A stretch of DNA of 64,000 nt from Salinilacihabitans rarus (GCF_024296665.1 NZ_CP100762.1:1178001-1242000), one strand, 5' to 3'. Counted from the first letter of the stretch, positions 25,661 to 35,105 are shown. The notes: generated by a model from the letters alone, not told the origin. Program-made: numbers and translations.

Positions 25661-27607
25661 ATGCCTTCGCTCAACGCGGTCGACTCACCGGTCGAGGTAG
25701 TCGCCGAGAACGTCGGCGGCATCGACAGTACGGACGTGACGCTCCGTCCGGGGGTGAACGTCCTGTCGGGGCGAAACGCGACGAACCGCACCTCGTTCCT
25801 GCAGGCGATCATGGCGGCCCTCGGGAGCCGTCGCCCCTCCCTGAAGGGAGACGCCGAGGAGGGCCGCGTCGAACTCACGTTCGACGGCGAGCGATACACG
25901 CGGACGCTCACCCGCCGCGACGAGACGGTCGCCTTCGACGGCGATCCGTACCTCGACGACCCCGAACTCGCCGACCTCTTCGCGTTCCTGCTCGAATCGA
26001 ACGAGGCGCGGCGGGCCGTCCGCCGGGGCGACGACCTCCGCGAACTCATCATGCGGCCGATCGACACCGACGAGATTCAGGCCGAGATCACGATGCTCGA
26101 AGCGGAGAAACGCGACGTCGACGAGCGCCTCGCGGACCTCGAAGGGCTAGAGGAGGAACTCCCCGCCCTCGAGGAGCGACGGACCGCCGTCGAGGCCGAC
26201 CTCGCCGAGCGCGAGGAGCGTCTCGACGAACTGGAGGCGGCGCTCGAACGGGCGGACGCGGACGTCGAGCGGAGCCGTCGGGCGAAACGAGAACTGGAGG
26301 AGACGTTCGCCGACCTCCGGGGGGCACGAGAGGCCCTCGAAGACGTCGAGTTCGACCTCGAGACGGAACGGGAGAGCCGCGACGAACTCGAACGCGAGCG
26401 CGAGCGACTGCGGGACGAACTCGAGGGGACCGACGCGGACGAACCGGAGTCGCCGGAGCGGCTCGAAGGTCGGGTCCGGGAGCTTCGCGAGCGAAAACGG
26501 TCGCTCGAGTCGACGCTGAACGAACTGCGCAGCGTCATCCGGTTCAACGAGGACCAGCTGGCCGACGGCGGCCCCGACTTCGGCGAGACGCTCGATCAGG
26601 GCGGCGACGGCGACGTCACGGACCGGCTCGTCGCCGACGCCGACGAGACCGTCTGCTGGACCTGCGGCTCGACCGTCCGGCGCGAGCGGATCGAGACGAC
26701 CCTCGATCGGCTCCAGGACCTCCACCAGGAGAAACTGGCCGAGCGCAACGACCTCCAGGAGCGGATCGACGAACTCGCGCGCCGGCAGGCGGAGATCGAG
26801 GAGCGGACCGAGCGGATCGAGCGCCTCCGGACGCGGCTGGCCGACGTGGAAACCGAACTCGCCGAGCGCGAGAAGCGCATCGAGGAACTCGAAGCCGAGC
26901 GCGAGGAGCGCGAGGAGCGCGTCGAGGAACTCGAAGCGCAGACGGACTCGTTCGAGCGCGCCGACTACGGCGAGGTGCTCGACCTCCACCGGGAGGCCAA
27001 CCGGCTCGAACTCGAGATCGGTGACCTCGAAGACGAGCGCGAGGAGATCGAAGACCGGATCGAGGAGATCGAGACGCGCCTCGATGAGCGAAGCGACCTC
27101 GAAGACCGACGCGAGGGGATTCGCGAGGAACTGACCGAGCTTCGGACCCGCGTCGACCGCATCGAGGCGGACGCCGTCGAGGCGTTCAACGACCACATGG
27201 AGTCGATCCTCGCGATCCTCGAGTACGAGAACATCGATCGCATCTGGATCGAGCGCCACGAGACGACCGTCCGCGAGGGCCGCCGGACGACCTCCCGGTC
27301 GGCGTTCGACCTCCACGTCGTCCGGACGGCCGACGACGGGACGACCTACGAGGACCGCGTCGAACACCTCTCCGAGAGCGAACGCGAGGTGACGGGCCTC
27401 GTCTTCGCGCTCGCGGGCTATCTGGTCCACGAGGTCCACGAGGTCGTACCGTTCATGCTGCTCGACTCGCTGGAGGCGATCGACGCCGACCGGATCGCCG
27501 CGCTCGTCGAGTACTTCGAGTCCTACGCCGACTGCCTCGTCGTCGCCCTCCTCCACGAGGACGCACAGGCGCTCCCGGACTCCTACGCGTACGTCACCGA
27601 CATCTGA
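25661..27607 (+). CDS. Archaea-specific SMC-related ATPase (Sph/ASRP type)
   Basis: A 648-residue protein with an ABC-type ATP-binding head split by a long coiled coil (about 130-500). The P-loop position reads SGRNATNRTSFLQAI (residues 36-50): the usual GxxGxGKS lysine is absent and replaced by NRTS, a variant I recall as typical of this family. A Rad50-like zinc hook CWTCG (Cys332, Cys335) sits at the coil apex. The C-terminal head has HLSESEREVTGLVFALAG (signature) and VPFMLLDSLEAIDADR (Walker B/D-loop). Likely roles are chromosome organisation or cell-shape control with RdfA; neither is proven here. Length is shorter than canonical SMC (about 1150). Confidence 0.85.
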   Translation: MPSLNAVDSPVEVVAENVGGIDSTDVTLRPGVNVLSGRNATNRTSFLQAIMAALGSRRPSLKGDAEEGRVELTFDGERYTRTLTRRDETVAFDGDPYLDDPELADLFAFLLESNEARRAVRRGDDLRELIMRPIDTDEIQAEITMLEAEKRDVDERLADLEGLEEELPALEERRTAVEADLAEREERLDELEAALERADADVERSRRAKRELEETFADLRGAREALEDVEFDLETERESRDELERERERLRDELEGTDADEPESPERLEGRVRELRERKRSLESTLNELRSVIRFNEDQLADGGPDFGETLDQGGDGDVTDRLVADADETVCWTCGSTVRRERIETTLDRLQDLHQEKLAERNDLQERIDELARRQAEIEERTERIERLRTRLADVETELAEREKRIEELEAEREEREERVEELEAQTDSFERADYGEVLDLHREANRLELEIGDLEDEREEIEDRIEEIETRLDERSDLEDRREGIREELTELRTRVDRIEADAVEAFNDHMESILAILEYENIDRIWIERHETTVREGRRTTSRSAFDLHVVRTADDGTTYEDRVEHLSESEREVTGLVFALAGYLVHEVHEVVPFMLLDSLEAIDADRIAALVEYFESYADCLVVALLHEDAQALPDSYAYVTDI

Positions 27608-27788
27608 TTCCCGCACTCGTCGACCCACGGTTTCCGGCCCGAACCGAGACCACGGCCGAGCGCCGCCTCCGGACCATTACACCGCTACGGACGTAATTAG
27701 AACGCGCCGGAGCGGGTTCGGTCCGTCGGACGGGCCCCGTGCTGGCCGTATTCGGAACCGACCGGCCGGGCGTCGAACTGACACGAAC

Positions 27789-27798
27789 TGTTTAGTGC
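27789..27798 (+). promoter_or_regulatory. TATA-like box ahead of the mini-ORF/gfo6 unit
   Basis: tgtttagtgc lies 22-31 nt ahead of the ATG at 27820, so transcription should begin at or next to that ATG. Confidence 0.4.
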
Positions 27799-27819
27799 GA
27801 ACCGGTCCCATCACACGCC

Positions 27820-27918
27820 ATGCGAATCACCGACTCCGAACCGTTCGAGGGACCGTCCCGGAGGCGCTTCCCGGCGCCGGCGACGAGCGGCGGGGCCGAC
27901 GCGAGGTGGTGTCTGTGA
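27820..27918 (+). pseudogene. 32-codon stump resembling the start of a sugar-acid dehydratase (mandelate racemase superfamily)
   Basis: The reading frame MRITDSEPFEGPSRRRF... is 32 codons long. Its opening resembles haloarchaeal gluconate/xylonate dehydratases, which begin M(R/E)ITDYELYEVPPRW by my recollection: ITD, E, E, P and R line up. It ends in TGA overlapping the GTG of the next gene (GTGA). The likeliest explanation is a deletion that removed the rest of the dehydratase and left its leaderless start driving the dehydrogenase. A short leader peptide is the alternative. Confidence 0.4.
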
Positions 27919-29015
27919 CGGAAACGCCCACCGCCGGACTCGAATCGCTGCTCGACGGCTACGCGTACCGCGCGTGGCGGACCGCCGACGAGGACGCGGG
28001 CCCGGTCCGCTTCGCGCTGATCGGCCTCGGCTGGTGGACGACCGACCAGGTGTTGCCCGCCCTCGAAGACGCGGCCCTGAGCGAGGCGACGGTCCTCGTC
28101 AGCGGGTCGGCCGAGAAGGCCGAGCGCATCGCGGCCGACTGGGAGAGCGTCGAGCGCGCCGTGACGTACGACGAGTTCCACGCCGGCGAGGCGGCCGACG
28201 CCTACGACGCGATCTACGTCTGCACGCCGAACGCCTACCACCTCGAGTACGCGGAGACGGCCGCCGACCTCGGGAAGGCGGTGCTCTGCGAGAAGCCGAT
28301 GGAGGCGACCGTCGAGCGCGCCGCGCGGATGGTCGAGGCCTGCGAGGACGCCGACGTCCCGCTGATGGTCGGCTACCGGATGCAGACCGACCCCCTCGTC
28401 CGCCACGCGCGCGAGTTGATCCGCGCCGGCGCGATCGGCGAGCCGGTCCACGCCCTCGGGAACAACTCGCAGACGCTGCTGGACATCATCCCGAACCCCG
28501 ACCAGTGGCGCCTCGACCCCGACCTGACGGGGTACGGGACGTCGGTGATGGACCTCGGCATCTACCCGCTGAACACGACCCGGTTCCTGCTGGACGCCGA
28601 CCCGGTCCGCGCGCGGGCCGCGATGGACTCGCGCCACGAGGCGTTCGACGAGGTCCCCGACGAGCGGTCGGCGTTCACCGTCACGCTCGACGACGGGACG
28701 TTGCTCACGGCGACCGCGAGCCAGAACGCCCACGGCGCCACGAGCCTCCGGATCGTCGGCACCGACGGGGAACTGCTCTTCGAGCCGGCGTTTCACATGG
28801 AGACCGCCCTGCGGATCCGCCGGGGCGACGACGAGGTGACGGTGGAGCCGGACCAGGCGAACCAGATGACCGAACTGTTCGACTACTTCGCCGACCGACT
28901 CCTCGCCGACGCCGACGTCGGCGCCGACGGCCGTCACGGCCTGCTCGACATAGAGGCGATCCGGGCGGTCCACGAGGCGGCCGAGACGGGGTCGGCCGTC
29001 GACGTCGGCCGGTAA
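27915..29015 (+). CDS. gfo6: Gfo/Idh/MocA oxidoreductase, probable D-xylose 1-dehydrogenase (NADP+)
   Basis: About 366 residues. The Rossmann start is FALIGLGWWTTDQVLPAL, followed by YVCTPNAYHLEYAE and CEKPMEA, the EKP motif of the Gfo/Idh/MocA family with its catalytic Lys. MDLGIYPLNTTRFLL carries the conserved GxYxxN/His region. The overall sequence resembles Haloarcula/Haloferax Gfo6, which starts oxidative xylose degradation by making xylonolactone. The GTG at 27915 overlaps the upstream mini-ORF stop by 4 nt, suggesting coupled translation. The other pathway genes (lactonase, xylonate dehydratase) are not in the window. Substrate by homology only. Confidence 0.78.
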   Translation: MTETPTAGLESLLDGYAYRAWRTADEDAGPVRFALIGLGWWTTDQVLPALEDAALSEATVLVSGSAEKAERIAADWESVERAVTYDEFHAGEAADAYDAIYVCTPNAYHLEYAETAADLGKAVLCEKPMEATVERAARMVEACEDADVPLMVGYRMQTDPLVRHARELIRAGAIGEPVHALGNNSQTLLDIIPNPDQWRLDPDLTGYGTSVMDLGIYPLNTTRFLLDADPVRARAAMDSRHEAFDEVPDERSAFTVTLDDGTLLTATASQNAHGATSLRIVGTDGELLFEPAFHMETALRIRRGDDEVTVEPDQANQMTELFDYFADRLLADADVGADGRHGLLDIEAIRAVHEAAETGSAVDVGR

Positions 29016-29705
29016 CGGTCGCCGGCACGGCCCCGGTCGACTCGCTCGCGGTGACCGACAGGCTCGCGAGCGCGGCCGCCGGCGCGGCGAGCGTCGCGGT
29101 TTTTTGGCCGTACCTGACAGCACCGGAGCATGCATTCGAATCGGATAGGTCTCTGGGCCGTCGATCTCCGGTCTCGTCACCAGATTACGGCGGGAGACGC
29201 AGTTTTCGGGCCAATAGCGGCCACTCAGCGGGTGTCGACGGGGGCGTCAGCGCCACGGCCCCGCGCCGGTGTCGGGACTTTCCGTGTCCCTCCCCCACCG
29301 CACACTTCGCCGCCGTCGGCCGCACGAACCCGTCGATTCCGGAGCCAGACGGGCGGAACTGCGACGGTACGCTCCCGGTCAGCGCGTCAGCTCGAATCGG
29401 TCGTCGAACCGATAGCTCGACGAATCTATCCGAACGATTTTGTTTCTCTTTGGACGAGGGTTCGGCAACCCCGGAGAGGTGACGGGTATCGGACCGCCTC
29501 GTTCGAGTGTCCGAACGGAACCGGCGTGCGTGCCCGTCCAACCGGCACGATCCGTTGCCGAAGCGGCGGCCGACGTGGACGGACCCGTCGAGGACGCGCC
29601 GGCGACGGTCGACGACCGGCGGGCACGGGGCGTCACTGCACCGGCCCGCCGACCGGAGTCGGTACCCGGGGCGAGTGCGAGGCGGACCCGCGTGCCGTTC
29701 CGGCG
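29016..29705. other. Long intergenic stretch, no convincing gene
   Basis: About 690 bp between convergent gfo6 and the deoxyhypusine synthase gene. A stem cgctcgcg/cgcgagcg (29043-29050, 29065-29072) followed by a T6 run (29100-29105) may terminate gfo6. Open frames of 80-110 codons occur on both strands but show Arg/Ser/Pro-rich shadow composition with no recognisable motif. A slightly AT-richer patch (29420-29455, with gattttgtttctcttt) has no downstream gene on the plus strand. Confidence 0.4.
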
Positions 29706-30677
29706 CTACGACGTGAACGCGCCCGCGATCAGGAGCGGGAACACGAGCGTCGCCTCCGCTTCGACGAGCGTGTAGTTGTCCTCGCGTTCTTTGATCTTGC
29801 CCCACGAGACCGCCTCGTTCGGCGGGGCCCCGGACAGCGAGCCGTCGCCCTCGACGCCCGTCGAGATGTAGACGACGTAGTCCGCGCCGCCGCGGAACAG
29901 GTTGGTCATGATCGCGTGGTGTTTGGGCACGCCGCCGCCCACGGCGATCAACCCGGTCGTGTCGGCCAGCAGCGACCGCTCGATGAGCGAGTCGTAGTCG
30001 TCGAGAATCTCGATGCCGACCTCCGAGTCGTGTCCCCGACGGTAGTAGTAGAGGAAGTTGCCGACCTCCGCGTCAGTGAGCGCCGGACAGTAAACCGGAA
30101 CGTCGTTGTCCGCGGCCTGCTTCAGCACCGAATCCTCGTCGTCCAGCGTCTCCCCGAGTTCCCGTGCGAACGCCGTCGGCGTTCGGACCTTCTCCTCCGC
30201 GAAGAAGTCGTCGAAGAAGTCGTAGAGGTACTCCTCCAGCCAGACGTACCGGTCCGAAGGGACGAAGATGTTCCCGAGTCGGTTGACGCCGCGTTCCCTG
30301 AGCGCCGCCTCGTCGGCGTCCCACTCGCCCATCTTGAACGGCTTGGCCGTTTTGATGACGTCCTCGGTCAGCGAACCGGCCGTCGTGATGAGCACGTCGA
30401 CGTACCCCTCGCGAACGAGGTACGCGACGGCCTCCCGGAGCCCGGACGAGACGATGTTCGACGTGAGCGTGAGGTAGATCGTCGCGTCGTCCGCCTGCAT
30501 CCGTTCGGCGATGTCGATCGCTTCGGCGAGCTGTGTCGCCTGAAAGCCCGTCGTCGCGTAGGCGTCCAGCATCTCGTCGAACTCGAACGAGCCACGGAAA
30601 TCGTAGCCACGAACGTCGGGCCCCGATACCTCCTCGTCGCTCCCGGGGACGACGTGTTCTCTGGAGTCTTCGTCCAT
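29706..30677 (-). CDS. dys: Deoxyhypusine synthase family protein
   Basis: A 323-residue enzyme transferring the aminobutyl group of spermidine (or acting on agmatine in some archaea) to a lysine of aIF5A. NAD-binding-type motifs include LTLTSNIVSSGLREAVAYL, DVLITTAGSLTEDVIKT and LIAVGGGVPKHHAIMTN. The catalytic lysine region is NEAVSWGKIKERE. Length and order fit DHS throughout. Start ATG 30675-30677. Monocistronic by position: 90 bp from the next upstream gene. Confidence 0.93.
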   Translation of the reverse strand: MDEDSREHVVPGSDEEVSGPDVRGYDFRGSFEFDEMLDAYATTGFQATQLAEAIDIAERMQADDATIYLTLTSNIVSSGLREAVAYLVREGYVDVLITTAGSLTEDVIKTAKPFKMGEWDADEAALRERGVNRLGNIFVPSDRYVWLEEYLYDFFDDFFAEEKVRTPTAFARELGETLDDEDSVLKQAADNDVPVYCPALTDAEVGNFLYYYRRGHDSEVGIEILDDYDSLIERSLLADTTGLIAVGGGVPKHHAIMTNLFRGGADYVVYISTGVEGDGSLSGAPPNEAVSWGKIKEREDNYTLVEAEATLVFPLLIAGAFTS

Positions 30678-30767
30678 ACCCCCGGTTTCTGCCGACCGGT
30701 TTTGAACTGCTCGAATCGGGCGTCGAACGGGGTGTTCTATCGAACGTGAACGCGGGGCTGACGCCCG

Positions 30768-31565
30768 TTACCGACCCGCCCGCTCGCCGGGGACGCCCAC
30801 CAGGTCGCGAAACGCGGCGCCCGATAGCTCACAGCGGTAGGCCGGCTTGAACATCATGTTCGCCCCGCCGGCGGTCACCGACCACGCCTCGGCGATCCCC
30901 TCGCGGAGGTAGTACTGCGGGCGCTCGTTGCCCTCCCTGACGTAGTAGTCGCTCAAACGGATCGGGTCGCGCTCGAACAGGCCGCCGGGTTCGCGCCCGT
31001 CGACGATCACGACCGTCTCGTCCGCGAGGTAGAGGTCGCCGTCCCGCGCGCGTTTCGCGTGGGCGTTCTCGGCGTGGCGTTCCAGCAGCCGTTCGCGTTC
31101 GGCGGCGGGGGTGTCGGGGCCGACCGTCGCGACCTCGTTCACGGTGAAGTAGCCGATCAGGTATCGATGGGCGCGCTCGCCGCCCGGACGGCGCAGCCCC
31201 GCGTAGAAGCCGACGACGTCGCCCGGTTCGAGTGCCCGCAGCCGCGAGACGTAGCCGCTCGTGCGGTGTTCGCCGTAGGTCAGCGCCTCGAAGTTGGGAT
31301 CGCGGTGCAGCGGCCACGACGCGAGGGCGTCGCCGGCGACGACGCGGTCGCCGTCGTGGATCGGCCGGGGTCTGATCCGGTTCGTCAGATCCGCCGCGGT
31401 CCGGTCGTCGTACCGCAGCGACCACGAGCCCAGCGTCTCGGTCTCGCGCGTGTCGCGGGTCTTCTCGGGGATCGGGACGTACTCGAAGGTCCCGTCGTCG
31501 TACAGCGGGCCGAGCGCGCCGAGGTTGGTGCTGTCGGCGCCGACGCCGGCGAGGACGACCGTCAT
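30768..31565 (-). CDS. Nmad3-like putative nucleotide-modification-associated protein
   Basis: A 265-residue protein. The N-terminus (VVLAGVGADSTNLGALGPLYDDG then FEYVPIPE) resembles Nmad3, a domain predicted in silico to take part in modifying nucleotides in DNA. The middle region has DPNFEALTYGEHRTSGYVSRLRAL and DVVGFYAGLR, and a basic/aromatic C-terminus (MMFKPAYRCELSG). No partner modification genes are adjacent, and a modified-base role is unproven. Many haloarchaea seem to carry single copies of such a gene, which argues for a housekeeping role. Start ATG 31563-31565. Confidence 0.5.
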   Translation of the reverse strand: MTVVLAGVGADSTNLGALGPLYDDGTFEYVPIPEKTRDTRETETLGSWSLRYDDRTAADLTNRIRPRPIHDGDRVVAGDALASWPLHRDPNFEALTYGEHRTSGYVSRLRALEPGDVVGFYAGLRRPGGERAHRYLIGYFTVNEVATVGPDTPAAERERLLERHAENAHAKRARDGDLYLADETVVIVDGREPGGLFERDPIRLSDYYVREGNERPQYYLREGIAEAWSVTAGGANMMFKPAYRCELSGAAFRDLVGVPGERAGR

Positions 31566-31714
31566 GGGAGGGAGGTTCGCGTCGGCGACGAAAAGCCGTC
31601 CGATCGAGTCCGGACGGAGCCGTCGAGGCGGCCGGAAGGGCGTCGCGAGCCATCGGCGATGCCCGGGCGATCTAGCCGATAGGATAATACGTCCGGTCGC
31701 CCCTACTCCGGCGT

Positions 31715-33775
31715 ATGGCGGCCGAGAGCGACGGGAAGTCCCGGATCTCGTTCGTCCCGAACGGGAACGCCCTCGACGTTCGCGACGACCTCGAGAGCCG
31801 CGCGCTCAGGCTGACGTTCGACGAACCGCCGTCCCCGCGACCGGCGCTCCCCGAGTTGCTTCCGGCGCCGGTCGACGACGCGGTATCGGTCGGGGCCTCG
31901 ACGATGCGCGTCCACGACCACGACGGGTCGTACCTGTGGAACGAGACCGGCGATCACATCGGAGAGTTCGCCGAGGAACCCCGCGAACTCCCGCGTGGAA
32001 CGTACTACGTCCAGATCGCCGGGCCAGTGACGGCGTACCTCCGGCTCGCCAACACCGCGTTCTCCGCCGCGTACGAGCGCCGGGACGCGGACGGAAACGT
32101 CCTCGGGTTCGAGTTCGACGAGTCGACGGAACTCACCGTCGGGGCGCGGTCGATCCACGCGCGACCGGAGGCGACGATCACCGTCCCCGACGCTCCCGAG
32201 GCGATCGCGACCGCGACGTCGTACCTCGGTTCCTCGATCAAGGAGTTCACCTGCGAGCGCTCGTGGCCGAGCGTCCGCGGGCACCCGCCGGCGATCGAGC
32301 GGGGCGACCGCCTCGAAGTGCCGCCGGCGCTGTCGACTCCCGAGACGGGCGTGACGATCACCGTCCCCGCGACCGTCGCGGACGTCTACCGCGTCGCTCC
32401 CCTCGCGTTCTACCTCGGGGCGACGGTCGAGACGGGCGACCGCCCCGCACTCCGCCTCGAGAACGGGCACGTCGAACCGCTCGAAACGTCGCGTCGGTCG
32501 CTCGAGGCGACGGTCGAGGACCTCCTCGGACGGTGTCTCCTGCTGGACTCGCTGGTCCGCGTCGGGGGGTACTTCTCGAACCCGCGGTACGAGTACGAGC
32601 ACCTCGGCGCCGACCTGCCGTTCTACCCGCCGAACCTCTACGACGTCCCCCTCCCGGATCAGTTACTGGAGTACCTCGAAGTCCCGTCGAACCTCCTCGA
32701 ACCGTACCGGCCGTGCTGGCCCGCGATCGGCGTCCTGCGGCCCGATCCCGCGGACGTCGAACTCCTCCCGTACCTGCTCGATCGGCTCGCGCCCGTCCGC
32801 GTCGCCGACGGCTCCACGTCCGACCCGGGTTCGGCGACGCCGAGCCCGCGTCGGTCCGAGGTGGTCGGATACGCCGACCGCGCGCCGCCGGCCGGGACGT
32901 GGCTGCTCCCCGAGGCGTTCGAGAACGCACTCGACCACCGGGTGCCGGATCGAACGGACGCGCGGGTCGTCTACGTCACGGCCGACGCCGACCGCGCCGA
33001 GCGCGTCCGGACGCTCGCGGCCGACCTCGACGGCGACGCCGTCTCGGTCGTCGAGGCGACGACGGCCGCGGAGTTGCGACGCACCTTCGCCGCGCGAACG
33101 CACTTCCTGTACTGTGACGTCCCCGTCACCTCGTCGGGGTTTTCCCTCCCGGAGGCGACGCTCCCGCCGCGCTCGATCGAGGACCTCGGCGCGCGGGCGA
33201 TCGCGACCCGCGGCCCGGCGGGCGTCGACGCCTGCTCGGCCGCGATCGAACGCGGCGCCCACGCCGGCCTGACGACGGAACGGCCCCTGCCGGCGCGGGA
33301 GACCGTCCGGCTGTTCACGTACCTCCTCGAGGGGTTCTCGGTCGTCCGGAGCGTCCGCCTCGCGGAAGTCGGCCTCGCGGCGACCCCGCAGTTCGTCGGC
33401 GACGTCACGCGGCCCGTCGTCCGCTACGACGTCGGCTCGCCGGTCGTGGCGGAGGTCGAGTCGGTCGGGTCGGACGAGCACGCCCTCTCGATCTGGTTCC
33501 AGCCGGCCGTGCTCTACCCCCTCGGCAGCGTCTCGCGATTGGCCGACGACGTCGTCGGCGGCGACTACCAGCTAGTCGGGGCGGTCACCCGCCGGCGGGG
33601 CCGGTTCACGACCGACGACGTGCTCGCCCTGCTCGCGGACGACTCCTGCGTGGTCCGCGTCGACGGTCGCGTCTGTCACGACGACGTCGCCGACCCCGAG
33701 GCGTTCCTGCAGGACGCGATCGGTCGCACCCGCGTCGACGTCGGCGACGCCCGCGCGTCCGACGACGGCCGCTGA
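31715..33775 (+). CDS. Large haloarchaeal protein of unknown function, possible inactive CHAT/caspase-like C-terminal domain
   Basis: A 686-residue soluble acidic protein. Residues 1-430 have no recognised domain but contain FVPNGNALDVRDDLESRALRL and a beta-rich middle. Residues about 455-570 run in the order of a CHAT domain: THFLYCDVPVTSSGF, RSIEDLGARAIATRGP, ACSAAIERGAHAGLTTERPL, TVRLFTYLLEGFSVVRSVRLA. Active CHAT proteins have a GH dyad in the first block and a NAC-type Cys in the second; here these read CDVP and ATRG, so protease residues are missing. The assignment rests on remembered family layout. Start ATG 31715, 150 bp from the divergent Nmad3-like gene. Confidence 0.6.
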   Translation: MAAESDGKSRISFVPNGNALDVRDDLESRALRLTFDEPPSPRPALPELLPAPVDDAVSVGASTMRVHDHDGSYLWNETGDHIGEFAEEPRELPRGTYYVQIAGPVTAYLRLANTAFSAAYERRDADGNVLGFEFDESTELTVGARSIHARPEATITVPDAPEAIATATSYLGSSIKEFTCERSWPSVRGHPPAIERGDRLEVPPALSTPETGVTITVPATVADVYRVAPLAFYLGATVETGDRPALRLENGHVEPLETSRRSLEATVEDLLGRCLLLDSLVRVGGYFSNPRYEYEHLGADLPFYPPNLYDVPLPDQLLEYLEVPSNLLEPYRPCWPAIGVLRPDPADVELLPYLLDRLAPVRVADGSTSDPGSATPSPRRSEVVGYADRAPPAGTWLLPEAFENALDHRVPDRTDARVVYVTADADRAERVRTLAADLDGDAVSVVEATTAAELRRTFAARTHFLYCDVPVTSSGFSLPEATLPPRSIEDLGARAIATRGPAGVDACSAAIERGAHAGLTTERPLPARETVRLFTYLLEGFSVVRSVRLAEVGLAATPQFVGDVTRPVVRYDVGSPVVAEVESVGSDEHALSIWFQPAVLYPLGSVSRLADDVVGGDYQLVGAVTRRRGRFTTDDVLALLADDSCVVRVDGRVCHDDVADPEAFLQDAIGRTRVDVGDARASDDGR

Positions 33776-34022
33776 CGGCGCGGCCCGCGCCTCGCCGCGC
33801 GTCCCGCTCCCCGGTACGTGTTCGTCTGGATGGGCCGTGAAAGCAACCGCGGGGTCGGCGGCGAACCGGTCGACGCGGAGTCGGTGACCTCGCCCCGGCG
33901 AGGTGACGGGCGCGACGCTCGGGACCTGCGACACCCAGCGGGACGGCGAGTTGCCCGTGACCGTCGAGAGCGGGGCCGACCCGGTCAGCGCCACGGCGGA
34001 GGTGTCCCCGCGGAGCGGCCGT

Positions 34023-35105
34023 TCAGGCCGACGGCGACCAGAGCCGCTGTTCCCGGTCGAGCAGCGTCGTGACGACGACGTGCGGGAGCGTCAGCACGGC
34101 GATCGCGACCAGGTAGAGCGCGATCAGGTCGGGGACGGTTCCGGGCGTCCGCGGTGCGGAGAGCCAGATCCCCGCGAACACCGCCAGCCCGCCCGCGGTC
34201 GGGAGCGCCGCGTCCCGGGCGAACCGGCGGCACGCGGCGCCGAACGCCCCGCGATCGAGCGCCGCGCCGGCGACGGGGTCGACGAGCATCGTTCGGAGGA
34301 CGTGCCGGAGGGAGTGCCAGAAGCAAAAGTAGAGCCCGATCGCGAGGATCGGGGGCACGACGGCGAAGTACGCGACGAGACCCAGGGTTTCGACCAGGTC
34401 GACCGCCCACGGGCCGCGGGCCCGACCCCGACTCCCGTCCTCACGGCCCGCCCCGACGAAGCCGAGGGTCAGCGCGAGCGCGACCGCCGCGCCGACGCCG
34501 ACCGCGACGGCCGCCCGGACCGGCGGGGCGAACGCCGGTTCGAGCGCGGCGGCCGCGCCGGGGTCGAACGAGCCGACGAGCGTCTCCGCGACGAAGGCGT
34601 ACTGTGCCGGGAACGCGACCAGCGGGACGAGCATCGGGAGCGCGCCGCGGACGACGAGGGTGAGCAGCCGACGCGTCCGCGTCTCGAGGTGGTCGGCGCC
34701 GGCGAGGGCGACGAGCGCGTAGACGTCGCCCTGCCCCCAGTGGACGAGCGTGACGAGAATAAACAGGACGAACGCGACGACGGGGGCGAGAAACCAGACG
34801 ACGGCGTAGGCGCCGCCGACGATCAGGTAGAGGAGGCCGACGAGCGCGAGCGAGCGCGGGGTGACGGGGTCCCCCCGGGCCCGGGGCAACGCGAGGTGGT
34901 CGACGGCCCCGTGGGGCAGTCCGAGGACGACGACGCTGAGCACCAGCGGGACGTACTGGTAGACGAGCGGCGGCGGGCCGGCGACGGCCGCGAGCGTCAG
35001 GGCGGCGGCGACGACGAGCGGTCCACAGCCGAGGGCGAGTCGGACGGCCACCCGTCCGGGATCGTCGCCCGCACCGGCGCCGCGAGCGAGCGTCTCACCG
35101 CTCAT
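34023..35105 (-). CDS. blh: Brp/Blh family beta-carotene 15,15'-dioxygenase
   Basis: A 360-residue polytopic membrane protein. Conserved histidines appear in GLPHGAVDHLALP, LVTLVHWGQGD, LYFCFWHSLRHVLR and LTLPHVVVTTLL, matching the metal-binding set of Brp/Blh enzymes that cleave beta-carotene into retinal. The start overlaps the end of the lycopene cyclase gene by 11 nt, so the two are cotranscribed. Together with bop and hop it forms a complete retinal-protein supply route. Symbol could equally be brp. Confidence 0.9.
   Translation of the reverse strand: MSGETLARGAGAGDDPGRVAVRLALGCGPLVVAAALTLAAVAGPPPLVYQYVPLVLSVVVLGLPHGAVDHLALPRARGDPVTPRSLALVGLLYLIVGGAYAVVWFLAPVVAFVLFILVTLVHWGQGDVYALVALAGADHLETRTRRLLTLVVRGALPMLVPLVAFPAQYAFVAETLVGSFDPGAAAALEPAFAPPVRAAVAVGVGAAVALALTLGFVGAGREDGSRGRARGPWAVDLVETLGLVAYFAVVPPILAIGLYFCFWHSLRHVLRTMLVDPVAGAALDRGAFGAACRRFARDAALPTAGGLAVFAGIWLSAPRTPGTVPDLIALYLVAIAVLTLPHVVVTTLLDREQRLWSPSA

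Noticed and set aside
29440-29775. A 111-codon plus-strand frame in the long gap before the deoxyhypusine synthase gene
   Set aside because: It runs into the synthase gene antisense, and has shadow-like composition with no homologous motif.
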